A DNA stretch of 64,000 nucleotides, from NCBI GenBank assembly GCA_907163375.1, contig CAJQUW010004584.1, positions 186,001 through 250,000 of the forward strand, written 5' to 3'. The DNA comes from Prostheceraeus crozeri. Taxonomy: Eukaryota > Platyhelminthes > Polycladida > Euryleptidae. Made by a program: the position numbers and the translations under genes. The notes below the pieces were generated by a model, which had not been told where the DNA came from, did no database searches, and saw only the letters and a program-made list of their open reading frames with translations. Positions 12,748-23,227 of this stretch are shown piece by piece; within the stretch, counting starts at the first letter, position 1, and the number at the start of each line of letters is the position of its first letter.

Positions 12748-12847
12748 TGTGTTCGAAATCTCAAAGAACTGTGTATTCGAAATCTCAATGAACTGTGTAT
12801 TCGAAATCTCAGAGAACTGTGTTTGAAGTTTCAAGAAACTGTGTTAG
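12748..12847 (+). repeat. 24-bp minisatellite upstream of the polypurine tract
   Basis: Four units of about 22-24 bp, with core TTCGAAATCTCA and AGAACTGTG, stand between the coding end of the Ty3-type element and its polypurine tract. The fourth unit is the most diverged. Such arrays occur in untranslated regions of LTR elements; a role is not known. Confidence 0.8.
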
Positions 12848-12886
12848 ATAAGGAACCCCTTCACGTCTTCATTAAAGGGGGAGAGA

Positions 12887-13097
12887 TGTAATGTACGCGC
12901 TATCTATGGCTGCGAATATTTATGTTATTAACCATCTCAAGGTCACGCTTGTTTATAACAGCATTGAATCTGAAATAAAAAGTATCACAATCGCTTACCG
13001 TGTGATAGTGAAACGATGTGTTTTTACTTACCCGCATGTACTTTAATGAGTGTATAACCACTCGTACGGCACACTGATGACTGGAGCATTGAGTTAA
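12887..13097 (+). repeat. Presumed 3' LTR of the Ty3-type element
   Basis: It begins TGTAATGTACGCGC directly after the purine tract and contains AATAAA near 12976, consistent with an LTR polyadenylation signal. The right edge is an estimate (GAGTTAACA near 13097), because no second copy is available for comparison. Confidence 0.5.
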
Positions 13098-13099
13098 CA

Positions 13100-14537
13100 C
13101 CGCGATCAATTGTTGATGTTCTCGGCAAAATTAAGCCAGGCGTTGGAAAATCGCGTCATGATGTCTCAATTTCCAGTTATCGTGAGCTTAAAGATCTTGT
13201 TACCGTCTATATTTTGGCCATCATAAAAAAACTCCATCAGAAGCCGTACGTTTCCAGATACACTAAAATCTGACAACAATCCCAGTACCTAAGTCGCTCA
13301 CTGCGAAAATTGAGAACATTCGACCAATATCTGTTCTTCCAACTATTGGCAAAGTGTTGGAGAAATGTGTGCTCCAAAATCTGAAAACACAATTCTTAAA
13401 ATTATATGACAATGAATAATATGACTTTCGACTGGGGCTTCCACCACCACTGCTGTCATTGACATTCACAATTACGCCACCTAGATGCTGGATGACCTTG
13501 CCTTATTTGGAGTCGCCATTGTAAGTGTGGATCTTTCTAAAGCGTTTGATTCCGTACCACACAGTTTATTGCTACAAAAAATGCATAACTATGGTCTGCC
13601 GAAATGATTTGTGTAATGGCTACATAGCTACTTCCCGCGTCGCTATAACGTCGTACGTTTGGATGGGTTACATAGCGATCCATATGATATTATTATCTCC
13701 GGTGTGCTACACGGATTATTCTTGGCCCCTATCTTTCTTGTATTTTCACTAATGACTTTTTCCTTTACCATCAAACTACCAAAGTGATAAAATATGCTGA
13801 CGATATATATCTGATCATTCGCTGGGAAAGAAATTCAGATGCTGTGCATCCTGTCCTTGACGAGATATCCAATGTTAAAAAGTGGTGTGCTCGAAAGTGT
13901 CTTGCGCTTGAATATACAAAAAACAAGTGCTATGTTCCGTGGCCGTGCATCCCATGAGCCTGTTATGTCTGACATTAAGGTTGTTGACTCTTTAAATGTT
14001 CTGGGTGTTACTATCAATCAGTCTCTCACTTTCTCTCAACACATCGCTTCTATCAACTCAAAGTGTGCTTCCCGTCTACACGCGTTACAAATATTGAGAC
14101 CTGACATATCATCAGAGGAGATCCCTATCTATGTTGCCTATGTCCGCTCTGTTATGGAATATGAGTGTCCAACGTTTTGCGGCATAAACAAAACGTTATC
14201 TAAAAAGCTCCAACGAATTGATAGAAGATCTCACAACATTATCTTCTACGGAAAAGGATATGACACATGCCAATGCTCAAGTGACATCTTATCAAGAAGA
14301 CGTTCATCGATAAGTAATGCAATTTGCCTACTCACATTCTTGCATCATGTGCTCCTGACATCCTTCGCAGTAATCGAAGAAATGTCGAGCTTTCCCCTGC
14401 GGAACTTACCTGCGTGCTCATGCTCATTCATTTTTTCCTTTTATAACCAGATGTGTCAACTTGTAGCTCTCTTTCCGTCTAACTTCCGACTTCATTCGAT
14501 TTGCATGTCTTTAATTCAACTGAATTCTAAACTTTGA
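13100..14537 (+). pseudogene. LINE reverse transcriptase relic
   Basis: Motifs appear in order in three plus-strand frames. IPVPKSLTAKIENIRPISVL and GKVLEK lie near 13280-13370. FRLG plus a T-rich stretch lies near 13430. VSVDLSKAFDSVPHSLLL (palm motif with catalytic D) lies near 13525-13570. YADD lies near 13793, then KKWCARKCLALEYTKNKC. The C-terminal region LGVTINQSLTFSQHI and SVMEYECPTFCG lies at 13980-14180. This is the standard order of a non-LTR retrotransposon RT and thumb of the CR1/Jockey type. Several frameshifts and stops separate the motifs, and the endonuclease half is absent. The left edge abuts the LTR of the Ty3-type element, so the LTR element may have inserted into this LINE. 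Confidence 0.8.
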
Positions 14538-14687
14538 AATGCGAAATTACCATTCACGAAATAAAGATGCACTACTGCCACTACTATCTTTGACTCGTGA
14601 GATTGACCAAGCGCGCGCATTGCAGAAGTAGCTCTTATCAGAGACCCCAGGAACTTCAACGGTAACATTACGGGCAGCTGGCCTGTC

Positions 14688-15205
14688 GGATTTATACCAA
14701 AACGTCGCAGCTCCGATTTAGTCGCATCCGTTTTGGTCGCACTTCCGAATTCGTCGCATCCGATTTCGTCGCAAAAGGTCGCATCCGAATTCGTCGGATC
14801 AAACGGGTAAGAGTACAAACGTTGCATAGTAGGCTACTAATTTCTTAAAACTAGTCAAAATCACTATATCACCATTGGTTGCTAATCTATTGACGGATGT
14901 TGGTTTTAACTTTCTTGTATATTATGTATATCTCCTTTATTTTCAATAATGTGATTCCGTGAAGCATAAATTGACAAAACATTTCTGTGATGTCTGACGA
15001 CAAGCTTAACATAGATATTTGCTGGAGGACAAAGATCAAATTAACACATAGAAAGCCATACTGAAGCTAAAGGGTGGCTATGACGACTTTTATAGAAGTA
15101 ACATAGATCAACTGCGACCAAATCGGAATCCTATTACAACGAAAACGGACATGCGACGTTTTCGGACGCGACGAAATCGGAATTGCGACGTTTTCGTACA
15201 ATCCG
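14688..15205. mobile_element. MITE with TCGTCGC-rich terminal inverted repeats
   Basis: An approximately 518-bp element flanked by the octamer GGCCTGTC on both sides (14680-14687 and 15206-15213). The left end GGATTTATACCAAAACGTCG pairs with the reverse complement of the right end (GGATTGTACGAAAACGTCG). Both subterminal regions are built from short direct repeats around TCGTCGCATCCGA. The interior is AT-rich and non-coding. The target length is 7 or 8 bases because one base is shared with the element edge. Confidence 0.75.
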
Positions 15206-15507
15206 GGCCTGTCAAGTGAAAAGTGAATATATTTGACTCAATTTCTCGTAGTGATAAATTCGTCAGATGAAAATTCTATTCACGACTCTTCATGATCTAG
15301 CTTTAATGACTTCGTACGGTTAGAGTGGTGCCAATCTTCTGCTCGTCAGATTTCCGGCTTGAATCTGCATTACGTTCAAAGGAAAATGGATGTTCTTGCC
15401 CCTTGAGACTTTTTCTCACCGTGACCATCAGTAATGAGGAAAGTCATCTCTAGACCTAAGTCAACCACGCAGTTTATCTCTGGGGATGAACATTTCAAAG
15501 ATTAGAA

Positions 15508-15875
15508 GATCCGTCTAAACTGCCGATATCCAACCAGAAAAGTTCTTGGATTGCAATGTCTAGAGAGAGAAGTCTAAAGAGATCCGTCTAAACTGCCGAT
15601 ATCCAACCAGAAAAGTTCTTGGATTGCAATGTATAGAGAGAGAGAGAAGTCTAAAGAGATCCGTCTAAACTGCCGATATCCAACCAGAAAAGTTCTTGGA
15701 TTGCAATGTATAGAGAGAGAGAAGTCTAAAGAGATCCGTCTAAACTGCCGATATCCAACCAGAAAAGTTCTTGGATTGCAATGTATAGAGAGAGAGAAGT
15801 CTAAAGAGATCCGTCTAAACTGCCGATATCCAACCAGAAAAGTTCTTGGATTGCAATGTCTAAAGAGAAAGGATT
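15508..15875 (+). repeat. Tandem array, five units of 73-77 bp
   Basis: Units start at 15508, 15581, 15658, 15733 and 15808 with GATCCGTCTAAACTGCCG, and differ mainly in the number of GA dinucleotides in an internal AGAGAGAGA tract. The units are almost identical, so expansion is recent. Two related AAGAGAAAGGATT-(T/G)-AAAGGTGA copies follow at 15862 and 15913. Because most units are near a multiple of three, both strands stay open for about 90-100 codons; I regard that as a by-product. Confidence 0.95.
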
Positions 15876-15934
15876 TAAAGGTGATCATTTATGTTTTAGA
15901 TTAGAATGAAAAGAAGAGAAAGGATTGAAAGGTG

Positions 15935-16346
15935 ACTAAATACCATAGCAATCGAACAAAAAACAGCCATTTCAACATCAAAGACGCTAATTTCTGCAAA
16001 ATGACTGTTATCAACCGGTTCACACAGCAAAGAGATACAGTCGATGACAAGTTCTACAGAGAAGTTTGTGAACGTTTTTTCATGCGCCTGCTAACTTTTT
16101 AAAAATTATCGGAGGGCCCAACATTATCGAGGAAACTTTTGCACAATGATCTGAATTCTTTGAATCTGAAGGAATCGTGGCGATCGGAGCATTTTCAAGG
16201 AATTCGCAGCAATCCGCAAGCGACGCACGACTATTTTTCCTATCTCTGCAAGGTATTATAAATTTCTTTTTGCCCACTTATTAAGTTCCTGCATGTGCCA
16301 TCTGTTTGAATCAGTTTGCACTTCTAGCAAAGTGATGCGGTTAAAC
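15935..16346 (-). mobile_element. MITE1 copy C, truncated
   Basis: About 410 bp match MITE1 in minus orientation, from the TGACTAAATACCAT tract to GTGATGCGGTTAAA. Both terminal CACAGAATTAGA motifs are missing. The left break lies next to the tandem array's flanking direct repeat. Confidence 0.75.
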
Positions 16347-18000
16347 CAAAGTAAGTATATAAGGGAAGTATGGAATCAATGGTTGATTTGTGGCGACAGC
16401 TATGATATTACTTTTTCGTCAGCTCTTATAAGCAGTTCTATTTGATATCGCAATTGACAGCAGAATAGTATTGAAATATTGAATGGAAGGGACTGAATAG
16501 CTATGCCAAAACTATGAAGTAGTGAAAAATTACATAGTTATCCGTAGACATCTGGAAGACAAAAACATGAGATGAAGATCCATTTCTATGGTTAAAATGC
16601 TAGATTTGATTTGGCATATAAATTAATTGATTATTAAGGTACTTAATAGACGACTGCAGACCACTCTATACGATTTAAGGAGGTGACTTATGATTGCATT
16701 AATGTACTGTATATGAACGTGTTTGCAAACTTTTGCCCACTGAACATCTGAAAATCTTTGTATCGAATCTAGAAATACTTCATTTTCTTATTGATAATCA
16801 GTTGTACATACATTCATTAATCAGGTTTACAGTTCCATTCATGAATAGATGTTGGAAATATGATGGACCTTACCTACATTATATACTATTTTAGTCCTAA
16901 TTTTTTCATCTGATTATGAAAGCATCCTATGTGAAATTTGATGATTTTTTATTGACATCCCAACATCTCATTTTCTTCTTACATCCGAGTATTCCCTTGT
17001 ATTTCCTTCTATGATCAATAGCAGTATTTGATGATCTGTGTTGAGATAACTAATGAAGAAATAGTCAAATTCTGAAATGTTGTCACTAAATTATTGATGT
17101 ATCACGTAAATGACTGTTTTTGTTAGTGATGAAAATAATGAAAAATGATGAATGACGCTCCAGCCTTAAGCTGCAGATACTTTGCATTCGAATATATTGA
17201 GCAATTAATACAATAGTTCCTCGGTTTCCGGCAAATCACTGAAAAGTAAAATTATATTCACAACAGAAAAAGGAAAGTAACACGAAACATTCAGATGCAG
17301 ATGAAAGCATTTGGGACGCAGCTTTGATTTCATCGGTTGGAACAACATAGGATGCATCAATTCACAAAAGGACTTCAACCGAAATTTGTATCATAAAGCT
17401 ATATAGAATAAACCACAAAACGTTTCACTTTTGGTTTGATCACTTGTGCCAATTAAATTTCGAGTGCTATTCATTCAAGTTTATGTCTAGACTTTGCGAA
17501 TAATTATCAATCAATTCCACCGTACATGTTCATCTGACATCGGTATGAAGCATTTCAAAGTGCAGTATAGACTACTGAATACTGATTGCCTGATACTGCT
17601 TCACGATGTTGACAAAAATGCACATATACAGATAGGGCTGATCAAAAGTAACTTCCTAATGCAATATTTTCATTAGTCCTACTCCAAGAAAGTAACAAAC
17701 ATGAATAGCATTTTTTCATGACGGAAATTTACTGAGCATTGTCTAGAAATAAAAAGCAGTTGTCATTAGGGAGTTTTACTCACGGCATCAAACGCACAAC
17801 AGCAGTATAATTTATCCAAATGAGAGCATTATTCGATTATTATTGCATTAATTCTGTGGTTATGAGTCTTTGACAAACCGACAAGCCGAATAGACAATGA
17901 AATTCTGCTTGTCTATAGTTTAGAAGCGATCTCAGAAATAATTGGTCACGTTGTCCGATATCTATGATCCATACAACTCATACATCGAGGAGGTAATATC
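16347..18000. other. No recognisable gene upstream of the lectin gene
   Basis: AT-rich DNA with only short open frames (60 codons or fewer). I see no repeat shared with the rest of the window. It could contain regulatory sequence or upstream exons of the lectin-like gene, but nothing supports a specific call. Confidence 0.4.
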
Positions 18001-18311
18001 AGTTTGGCAGAAAACAGTCGCGACGACGATTCGGTTACGTCACTCTCTATTAAACTCGCTCTCGTGTAATCGCTCGTGGTGTAGCCTTTAATCGTCTCTT
18101 GTGTGCATCTGTCGACCTACTCGCACTTCAATAAGAACGGACGAAACGTCGAGCGCAAAAATTTCTTTTCCTTTGGTGCTAAGCGGACACCTACAAAAAG
18201 AATATGGTTAATTCTCTTCATTGGACAAGGATTTGAATCTTTGAAACCCAATCAGAAGGCATCTACTGCAGCTTCAACTCATCATTCCTGAGCATGTGAG
18301 GCACTACAAGG

Positions 18312-19097
18312 ATGAATTATCTATCACCTCTGATCGCCTTTGTTGCTATTGCTTCTGTTAATTGTCAACTGAAGACTGAAAACTATTTTTCCAAAGTTGA
18401 TCCTTTTTATTTAAAACTCGGGAAATGCTCTTCATGCTCCGATGTAATTCTCAGGAACGAGGTTGCTCATTCAAAATCAAAATGTGCTGTTCTATGCTTG
18501 TTTGTTGGGGAACAGTGCCTGTCATTTTTCTTTGATAAAGACCATAGCAAGTGTTCTTTGTATTCAAGAGCTTGCACCGATGCGACAAACCCGAAGGGAT
18601 TATTCATTCGCCTGGTCGATAATCCTGCAAACTTGAAATGGAGATTCCAGGAACACTTGTATCAACTGATTACATCACCAAATGGGCGATTCGAAGAAAA
18701 TCGAGAAACATGCGGTAAATTTGGAATGTACTTATGGAGTGTGGATGACAATATGGAAAATAATTTTGTAGTTAATTCTGTTGTCACTTCCTTGCCAAAT
18801 TCATATTTTCTTAGAGAAAATTCTACTGCGAAACGTATACCAAGATTTTGGATTGGAGTAATCGATTATCCGAACAATAATTGTCTATTATTGGATTCAA
18901 AAACAACTTGCCCATTCACCGATTATGCAATGGGAGAACCAAACGATTATCGTAACGAAACTTGTGTCGAGTACAGGCCATACAATGTGAGTGGAACAAT
19001 GGCACTGAAATGGAATGATATTGCATGTAATTCCACAGATCATCTTGCCTTCTATCCTTTCTGTAAGGGAAAATATCCCATAATCGGCATCAACTGA
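18312..19097 (+). CDS. Secreted apple/PAN plus C-type lectin domain protein
   Basis: A 261-residue intact frame. The ATG at 18312 is preceded by an in-frame TGA at 18297, so the start is well supported. Residues 1-18 form a signal peptide (hydrophobic LIAFVAIASVNC), predicting secretion. Residues 39-88 carry seven cysteines (C39, C42, C58, C62, C69, C81, C88) in an apple/PAN-like arrangement. Residues about 110-253 form a C-type lectin-like domain: C134, the FWIG motif at 179-182, EPN at 209-211, WND at 234-236, and C218, C239 and C251. In the family, EPN plus WND ligate calcium and favour mannose-type sugars, so carbohydrate binding is a reasonable inference. Four N-X-S/T sites (N170, N215, N225, N240) suggest glycosylation. 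There is no transmembrane segment. The whole protein is in one exon; a retrocopy or an intron confined to the 5' UTR are both possible. This is the only convincing host gene here. Confidence 0.9.
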   Translation: MNYLSPLIAFVAIASVNCQLKTENYFSKVDPFYLKLGKCSSCSDVILRNEVAHSKSKCAVLCLFVGEQCLSFFFDKDHSKCSLYSRACTDATNPKGLFIRLVDNPANLKWRFQEHLYQLITSPNGRFEENRETCGKFGMYLWSVDDNMENNFVVNSVVTSLPNSYFLRENSTAKRIPRFWIGVIDYPNNNCLLLDSKTTCPFTDYAMGEPNDYRNETCVEYRPYNVSGTMALKWNDIACNSTDHLAFYPFCKGKYPIIGIN

Positions 19098-19260
19098 CCT
19101 GTTCAATTTATATTATGATTATACAGGATGCATCTAAATTCTATGAACAAAAATTAAGAACATCCTCGCAGTCATCAGCACGCAAGTAAGAACCAGTTTC
19201 CTTTATACATGCATGTGACTCATGTCTCGGATTTGACGGAAACTACCAACAGGTTACTAC

Positions 19261-19266
19261 ATTAAA
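19261..19266 (+). terminator. Candidate poly(A) signal ATTAAA for the lectin gene
   Basis: ATTAAA is the commonest variant of AATAAA and lies about 165 bases after the lectin stop codon. I did not notice an AATAAA closer to the stop. Such hexamers occur often by chance in AT-rich DNA. Confidence 0.3.
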
Positions 19267-19549
19267 GACACCAACACCATTGAGTCTCCGACTTCATTTA
19301 CCCAAGAAACGCGCTGGAGGAACCTGAAATAACCAGATCGGCATTGCGATAGTATTGTAAGGTTGACACGCAGTCTTGAAAATAATGCTTCAGTCTTAAT
19401 GACACATTTTTAATTACGCAATCGGGTAAATACTAGCGGTCGCAAGATGCGCGCAGGACAACAGTTTCTTGAAATGTCATTCTGAAAAATAATAGAATAA
19501 TAGAAATTTGACTGCATTATTGAAGAATTTACAAATTAGACAAATAGTC

Positions 19550-20110
19550 CGTCAGCCAGAACGAACTTCTGCAGCGAATGTGACCGAAAATGAGACTTTC
19601 ACAGAATGCAGTAGGTCTACACCCTCTGCCTGCTGCGAATCTACACATCGGCCGAGTTCTAGTTAGTTCCTCTTCTTGTCAGGCATGATCAACGAATCAA
19701 TGTTGATGCAGTCGGTCGCAATCGCAGATTGCTGTTTTTGGCTAAAATCATAGAAATAGATTGTTGTTTATCTGAAACTGACTAGAATGGAAATTGACTC
19801 AAGGTCGCGGCACATCCGGGGGCACTAAGTTGGGGCATGAACCACCAATGAAAAGCTTCGATTTACACATGTGACTGATTCTAACCCAATCATACAGCCG
19901 TTGACAAGTGTAACGAACTCAAAATGCGTGCGATTTTTGTTCCACTATTGTGTATTGCATGAAGCTTTACTTCCATTCTAAAGGTTTTATTGTTATCAAT
20001 TTCTATGGCTAAAATATAATTTTCCATGTCTACGCTTATTTAGCGAAAAGTTCTAAGCCCAGAGTCATAATTTTTAACATGGAATGCCTTCAGGTTATTT
20101 TTTATCATGT
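19550..20110 (-). repeat. F3 repeat family, copy 2 (carries a MITE2)
   Basis: The reverse complement aligns with 2720-3000, from CATGACTCTGGGCTTAG to the CTAGAACTCGGCAGACG and GAAAGTCTCA tracts. The extra length is the MITE2 at 19749-20007. Confidence 0.7.
19749..20007 (-). mobile_element. MITE2 copy with perfect TSD
   Basis: A 259-bp copy with ends CATAGAAAT and ATTTCTATG and a perfect target octamer GCTAAAAT on both sides (19741-19748, 20008-20015). The same octamer occurs once at the matching place in F3 copy 1, giving an empty-site control. Confidence 0.9.
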
Positions 20111-20350
20111 TCATGCGTCTGTTTTATGAAGCTATAAACACATTCGAATTTGGCGAGCCACCTAATATAGACAAACAGCAGCATGTTGGCCCACCTCATC
20201 CACATTAAGTCACATTCTCACATACATCGCCGATTATCAGCATGATAATATCACATACAAATGATCGGAAATAGTATGAAGACAAAGCATGTCGAAAATA
20301 GCGCCTCTAAACTTCTTAGTGCTTTCCAGGTGATAAGAGAAAACATATAG

Positions 20351-21101
20351 GACGGAAGCTACTGACACTTTCTTCCTAATTTCACGCACAAAGGGCTTAA
20401 TAGCATGGATTTGTAGATCTTGAAACGCTGAATACAAAAATCAAATTCTTAAGTGTCACAGTCAGTCGCTTTCGGTTATAGGAAAGGTCAAAGGATTCCC
20501 ATTGGAATCCAATGGTAAAATTCAAGAAATATCTACGGATTGTGAAACACTTGGGAATTTTCTTACATTTTATCTTTCAGAAAAGAAGCTATCTATCAGA
20601 ATGCCATGAAATTTGAAACGTGATTGAGTTCAGAACATCAACTTTGATATAAAAGTTGAAGTGAGTCATATTATTCAGTATTTGATGTTTGAGAGCCTCT
20701 ACAAAATGAGTAAATTTCATGTTTTGACTTAATTTTGGCAATTTTGGCATCTTATAGAGGCTCTCAAACATCAAGTACTGAATCATGTGACTCACTATAT
20801 ATCGAAGGTGTTGTTCTGAACTCAATCACGTTTCAAATTTCATGGCATTCTGATAGATAGCTTCTTTTCTGAAAAATAAAATGTAAGAAAATTCCCAAGT
20901 GTTTCACAATCCCTGTAGATATTTCTTGAATTTTACCATTGGATTCCAATGGGAATCCTTTGACCTTTCCTATAACCGAAAGCAACTGGCTGTGACACAT
21001 AAGAATTTGATTTTTGTATTCAGCGTTTCAAGATCTACAAATCCATGCTATTAAGCCCTTTGTTCGTGAATTTAGGAAGAAAGTGTCAGTAGCTGCGGAC
21101 T
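20351..21101. repeat. 750-bp near-perfect hairpin (inverted repeat)
   Basis: The left arm (about 20351-20702) is the reverse complement of the right arm (about 20748-21101), with a spacer of some 45 bases that includes TTGACTTAATTTTGGC. Landmarks appear in both arms: AGCTACTGACACTTTCTTCC, CATTGGAATCCAATGG and AGCTATCTATCAGAATGCC. Differences are few, roughly one per 20-30 bases by eye. A transcript through it would form a long double-stranded RNA. It could be a foldback element or an inverted duplication. No coding frame is convincing. Confidence 0.9.
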
Positions 21102-21104
21102 AAT

Positions 21105-21215
21105 AGAAACTAGAACTCGGCAGACGCGCGGATTCGTCGCAGGAATAGCGTTTACATCATTCTGTGAAAGTCTCATTTTCGGCCTTGTTCCCTGCAGAAA
21201 CTCTTTCGTGCGGCC
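21105..21215 (+). repeat. F3 repeat fragment
   Basis: CTAGAACTCGGCAGACG through GAAAGTCTCATTTTCGGCC matches about 2893-2985 and, inversely, the 19.6 kb region. It abuts the right arm of the hairpin. Confidence 0.65.
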
Positions 21216-22138
21216 GGATTAAAATGCAAACATCCGGATTGCGGATAAAATCGATTGATTAATTCTCGATCTGTTCGTCTTGCACCACTCTGTTCATCAT
21301 AGATATGGGTCATATATCGAGTCACTGGTGGACCGATGTCACTGCAAATTTTCCTTGCGCTAGTTTCATAGATTTATTTGTTAAGTAGTAGTAGTCAATT
21401 AAAAGGTGTAGCACCCAAACTTTTCTAAGCATAACGCGTTCCCCCCTAGGCTCACTAATCGCTATTCAAAAAGGGTAGAACATATCAAGAATTCACAATG
21501 TTCCTGTATTATGCTTCTTACATATTACCACTTCATTCTCATTGCTTTACATTATGTTCGAATACATCTTGAAATAATTGATTTAGTGTATTCAAAATTC
21601 AAGACTGATAACCAGAACAATGCGAGTACAATCGTGACTATCTTTCATCCTCTCAGTTCAATTATTCATCGCTAACTCACTGTTTCTCAACTTTTTTTCG
21701 TTTTTTATTCATTCTCAATTGTTGGAAACTCTTGTACTTAATCTCTCTATATTCTTTCTAGTAAACGTTAGGAGTCATTGAAAAAAGGCGTCATTTGAGA
21801 GACATCTATTTAAAGAAAAATTGCAAATTCATACTTCGTTTGAGGTCTATGCTACGCAGCTCATTGTTCTATGTGAACATTGGGCTTGATGATTTGAGTG
21901 TAAAGCTTCAATGAAGCTGCCTTCTACTGAATACAATGGCGGCAGACAGTGAAAGTTGCGAAGACCGTAAACTCGTGCAAAATTTGGAAGCTCAGTGTCT
22001 CTCGTTGTTCTTAACTTTGTTGAACATTTCTTTGTTTATCTGATGTATCTTTTTATTATACATTATATAATTAGTTTATCCAGTCGCCAGTCGTTTTGAA
22101 AATCAAATGCAGGTTGCCATATAATAATTGGCCGTCAT

Positions 22139-23227
22139 CAGGACTGTCCACGATTAAGTTTTGAAAAGTAGTCGATCAATTTGTAAAAATTAATCGATTA
22201 ATCGATCAATTTTAGGCCAGCTCATAGACTCTCAAATATTCTTTTCTAATGATATATCGTAGCTTATAGACCCTAGGCCCCTGAATGTAAAGCTGTATCA
22301 CCCCTGAATTTTATTAGGCCCTTCACAGTGTAATAATTATTATTTTCTGAATGCCATTATCAATAGACATAACGTCCTTATCATAATTCATTAATGAAAG
22401 ATCCTTTATTACTCTTAAACAGGCCTCCCGCCTAAGACTTATTCTCCAAACTATATGAAATCCCGAGAAAGTATTTAACGATAACAATAAAATATTTCAA
22501 CCATACATGTATATGCATGAATTTCAAGCATGACATGAACTTAACAGATAGCGCAACAATGACAGTTTTAGTTACAGTTTTGTTCAAGAGAATTATTTCT
22601 GTGGCATTATCAGGTAGAAGAGATTTTCTTTTCCTTTCATACAACAAAGAACATTGCGAAATAACTCTTTTACTTGCAACACTTGTTGGTTGAACTCAAG
22701 ATTCGTCGGGCTAAGCGCGACAAGATCGTAAAATCTTTTGCCCCACCAGTCGATCGGATTGGTTTCCAAAGGTTGATTCTTAAGATCAAGGAACTTGCGT
22801 AATTCTTCTTTAGCATTGCAATCCGTTGCAGAAGAATCTTGATAAAAAGTTGATTCAGTAACCGCAGATGAGATGAACTGCTTACAGGCTGTAATTTCAT
22901 TGTCACCAGGTGTAAAAACGCCAGGTGTAATTTCATTGGCTAACTGCAGCACATGGTCATGTACTGCAGCCCGATGATCATCATTCGTCAGAAAAGAAAA
23001 TGAGAAATGAATTAAAAATGAGCGCACGCAGTGTCAAAAATCAGCTTAACTGCTTTCAAAAATCAAAAGGCCTGGTCGTCAATATCAATTCATTCAAAGA
23101 TTTATTTGATTGGCCAATTTACATAAGAACATACAGTCTTTACAGACTTTTTAATTAATCGATTAATCGTGATATGTTGATCGTCTGACAGTGTAATCGA
23201 TTAATCGATTGATCGTGGACAGCCCTG
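22139..23227 (-). mobile_element. hAT DNA transposon, internally deleted
   Basis: A 1,089-bp element. The left end CAGGACTGTCCACGATTAA pairs with the right end (reverse complement CAGGGCTGTCCACGATCAA). The flanking octamers GCCGTCAT (22131-22138) and GTCGTCAT (23228-23235) match at seven of eight bases, the 8-bp duplication expected of hAT. Both subterminal regions carry repeated ATCGATTAATCGAT motifs, plausible transposase-binding sites. The interior holds only the C-terminal part of a transposase, so the copy is not autonomous. Confidence 0.85.
22560..23027 (-). pseudogene. hAT transposase, C-terminal dimerisation region, broken
   Basis: Minus-strand pieces read EELRKFLDLKNQPL, then NPIDWWGKR, then ALARRIL and SKRVISQCSLLYERKRKSLL followed by PDNATEIILLNKT. 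They follow the hAT C-terminal dimerisation pattern: a D-P-x-x-W-W block, then an S-E-R-V-F-S block, then L-L-P-x-N and a final F-L-x-K-N. The blocks lie in different frames, so at least one frameshift separates the WW block from the SER block. The N-terminal zinc finger and most of the catalytic core are absent. Confidence 0.75.

Larger units (their letters stand above)
9860..13097 (+). mobile_element. Ty3/gypsy-type LTR retrotransposon fossil (Mag-like)
   Basis: A broken element with several breaks. Visible parts in order are as follows. A gag-like capsid region lies at 9874-10527, with the WKKYLRSFNYL and KKALLLHLAG motifs seen in Mag-type gag. A pol part spans 10442-11956, with the RNase H region (TDASGVGLGAVL, EKEALGIVWG, LKTDHRPL) and then integrase. 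The integrase shows a zinc-binding H-H-C-C module (GHEGHQG, CKAC) and catalytic-core landmarks MDFLGPFP, VVDYFSRW and NGEVERQNRT. A C-terminal tail at 12230-12544 ends in a basic RYPLRTDRSRPARF motif. Next come a short minisatellite, a polypurine tract AAAGGGGGAGAG and a 3' LTR beginning TGTAATG. I do not see a matching left LTR. The long readable stretches suggest moderate age. Confidence 0.85.

Noticed and set aside
15574-15904. Two overlapping 91-104-codon frames with repeated RYPTRKVLGLQC and CNPRTFLVGYRQF units
   Set aside because: They are the tandem array read on both strands. Three of the units are 75 or near 75 bases long, so frames persist without selection.
18103-18291. 62-codon frame just upstream of the lectin gene
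   Set aside because: It ends before the lectin ATG, has no motif, and most likely lies in the 5' untranslated or promoter region.
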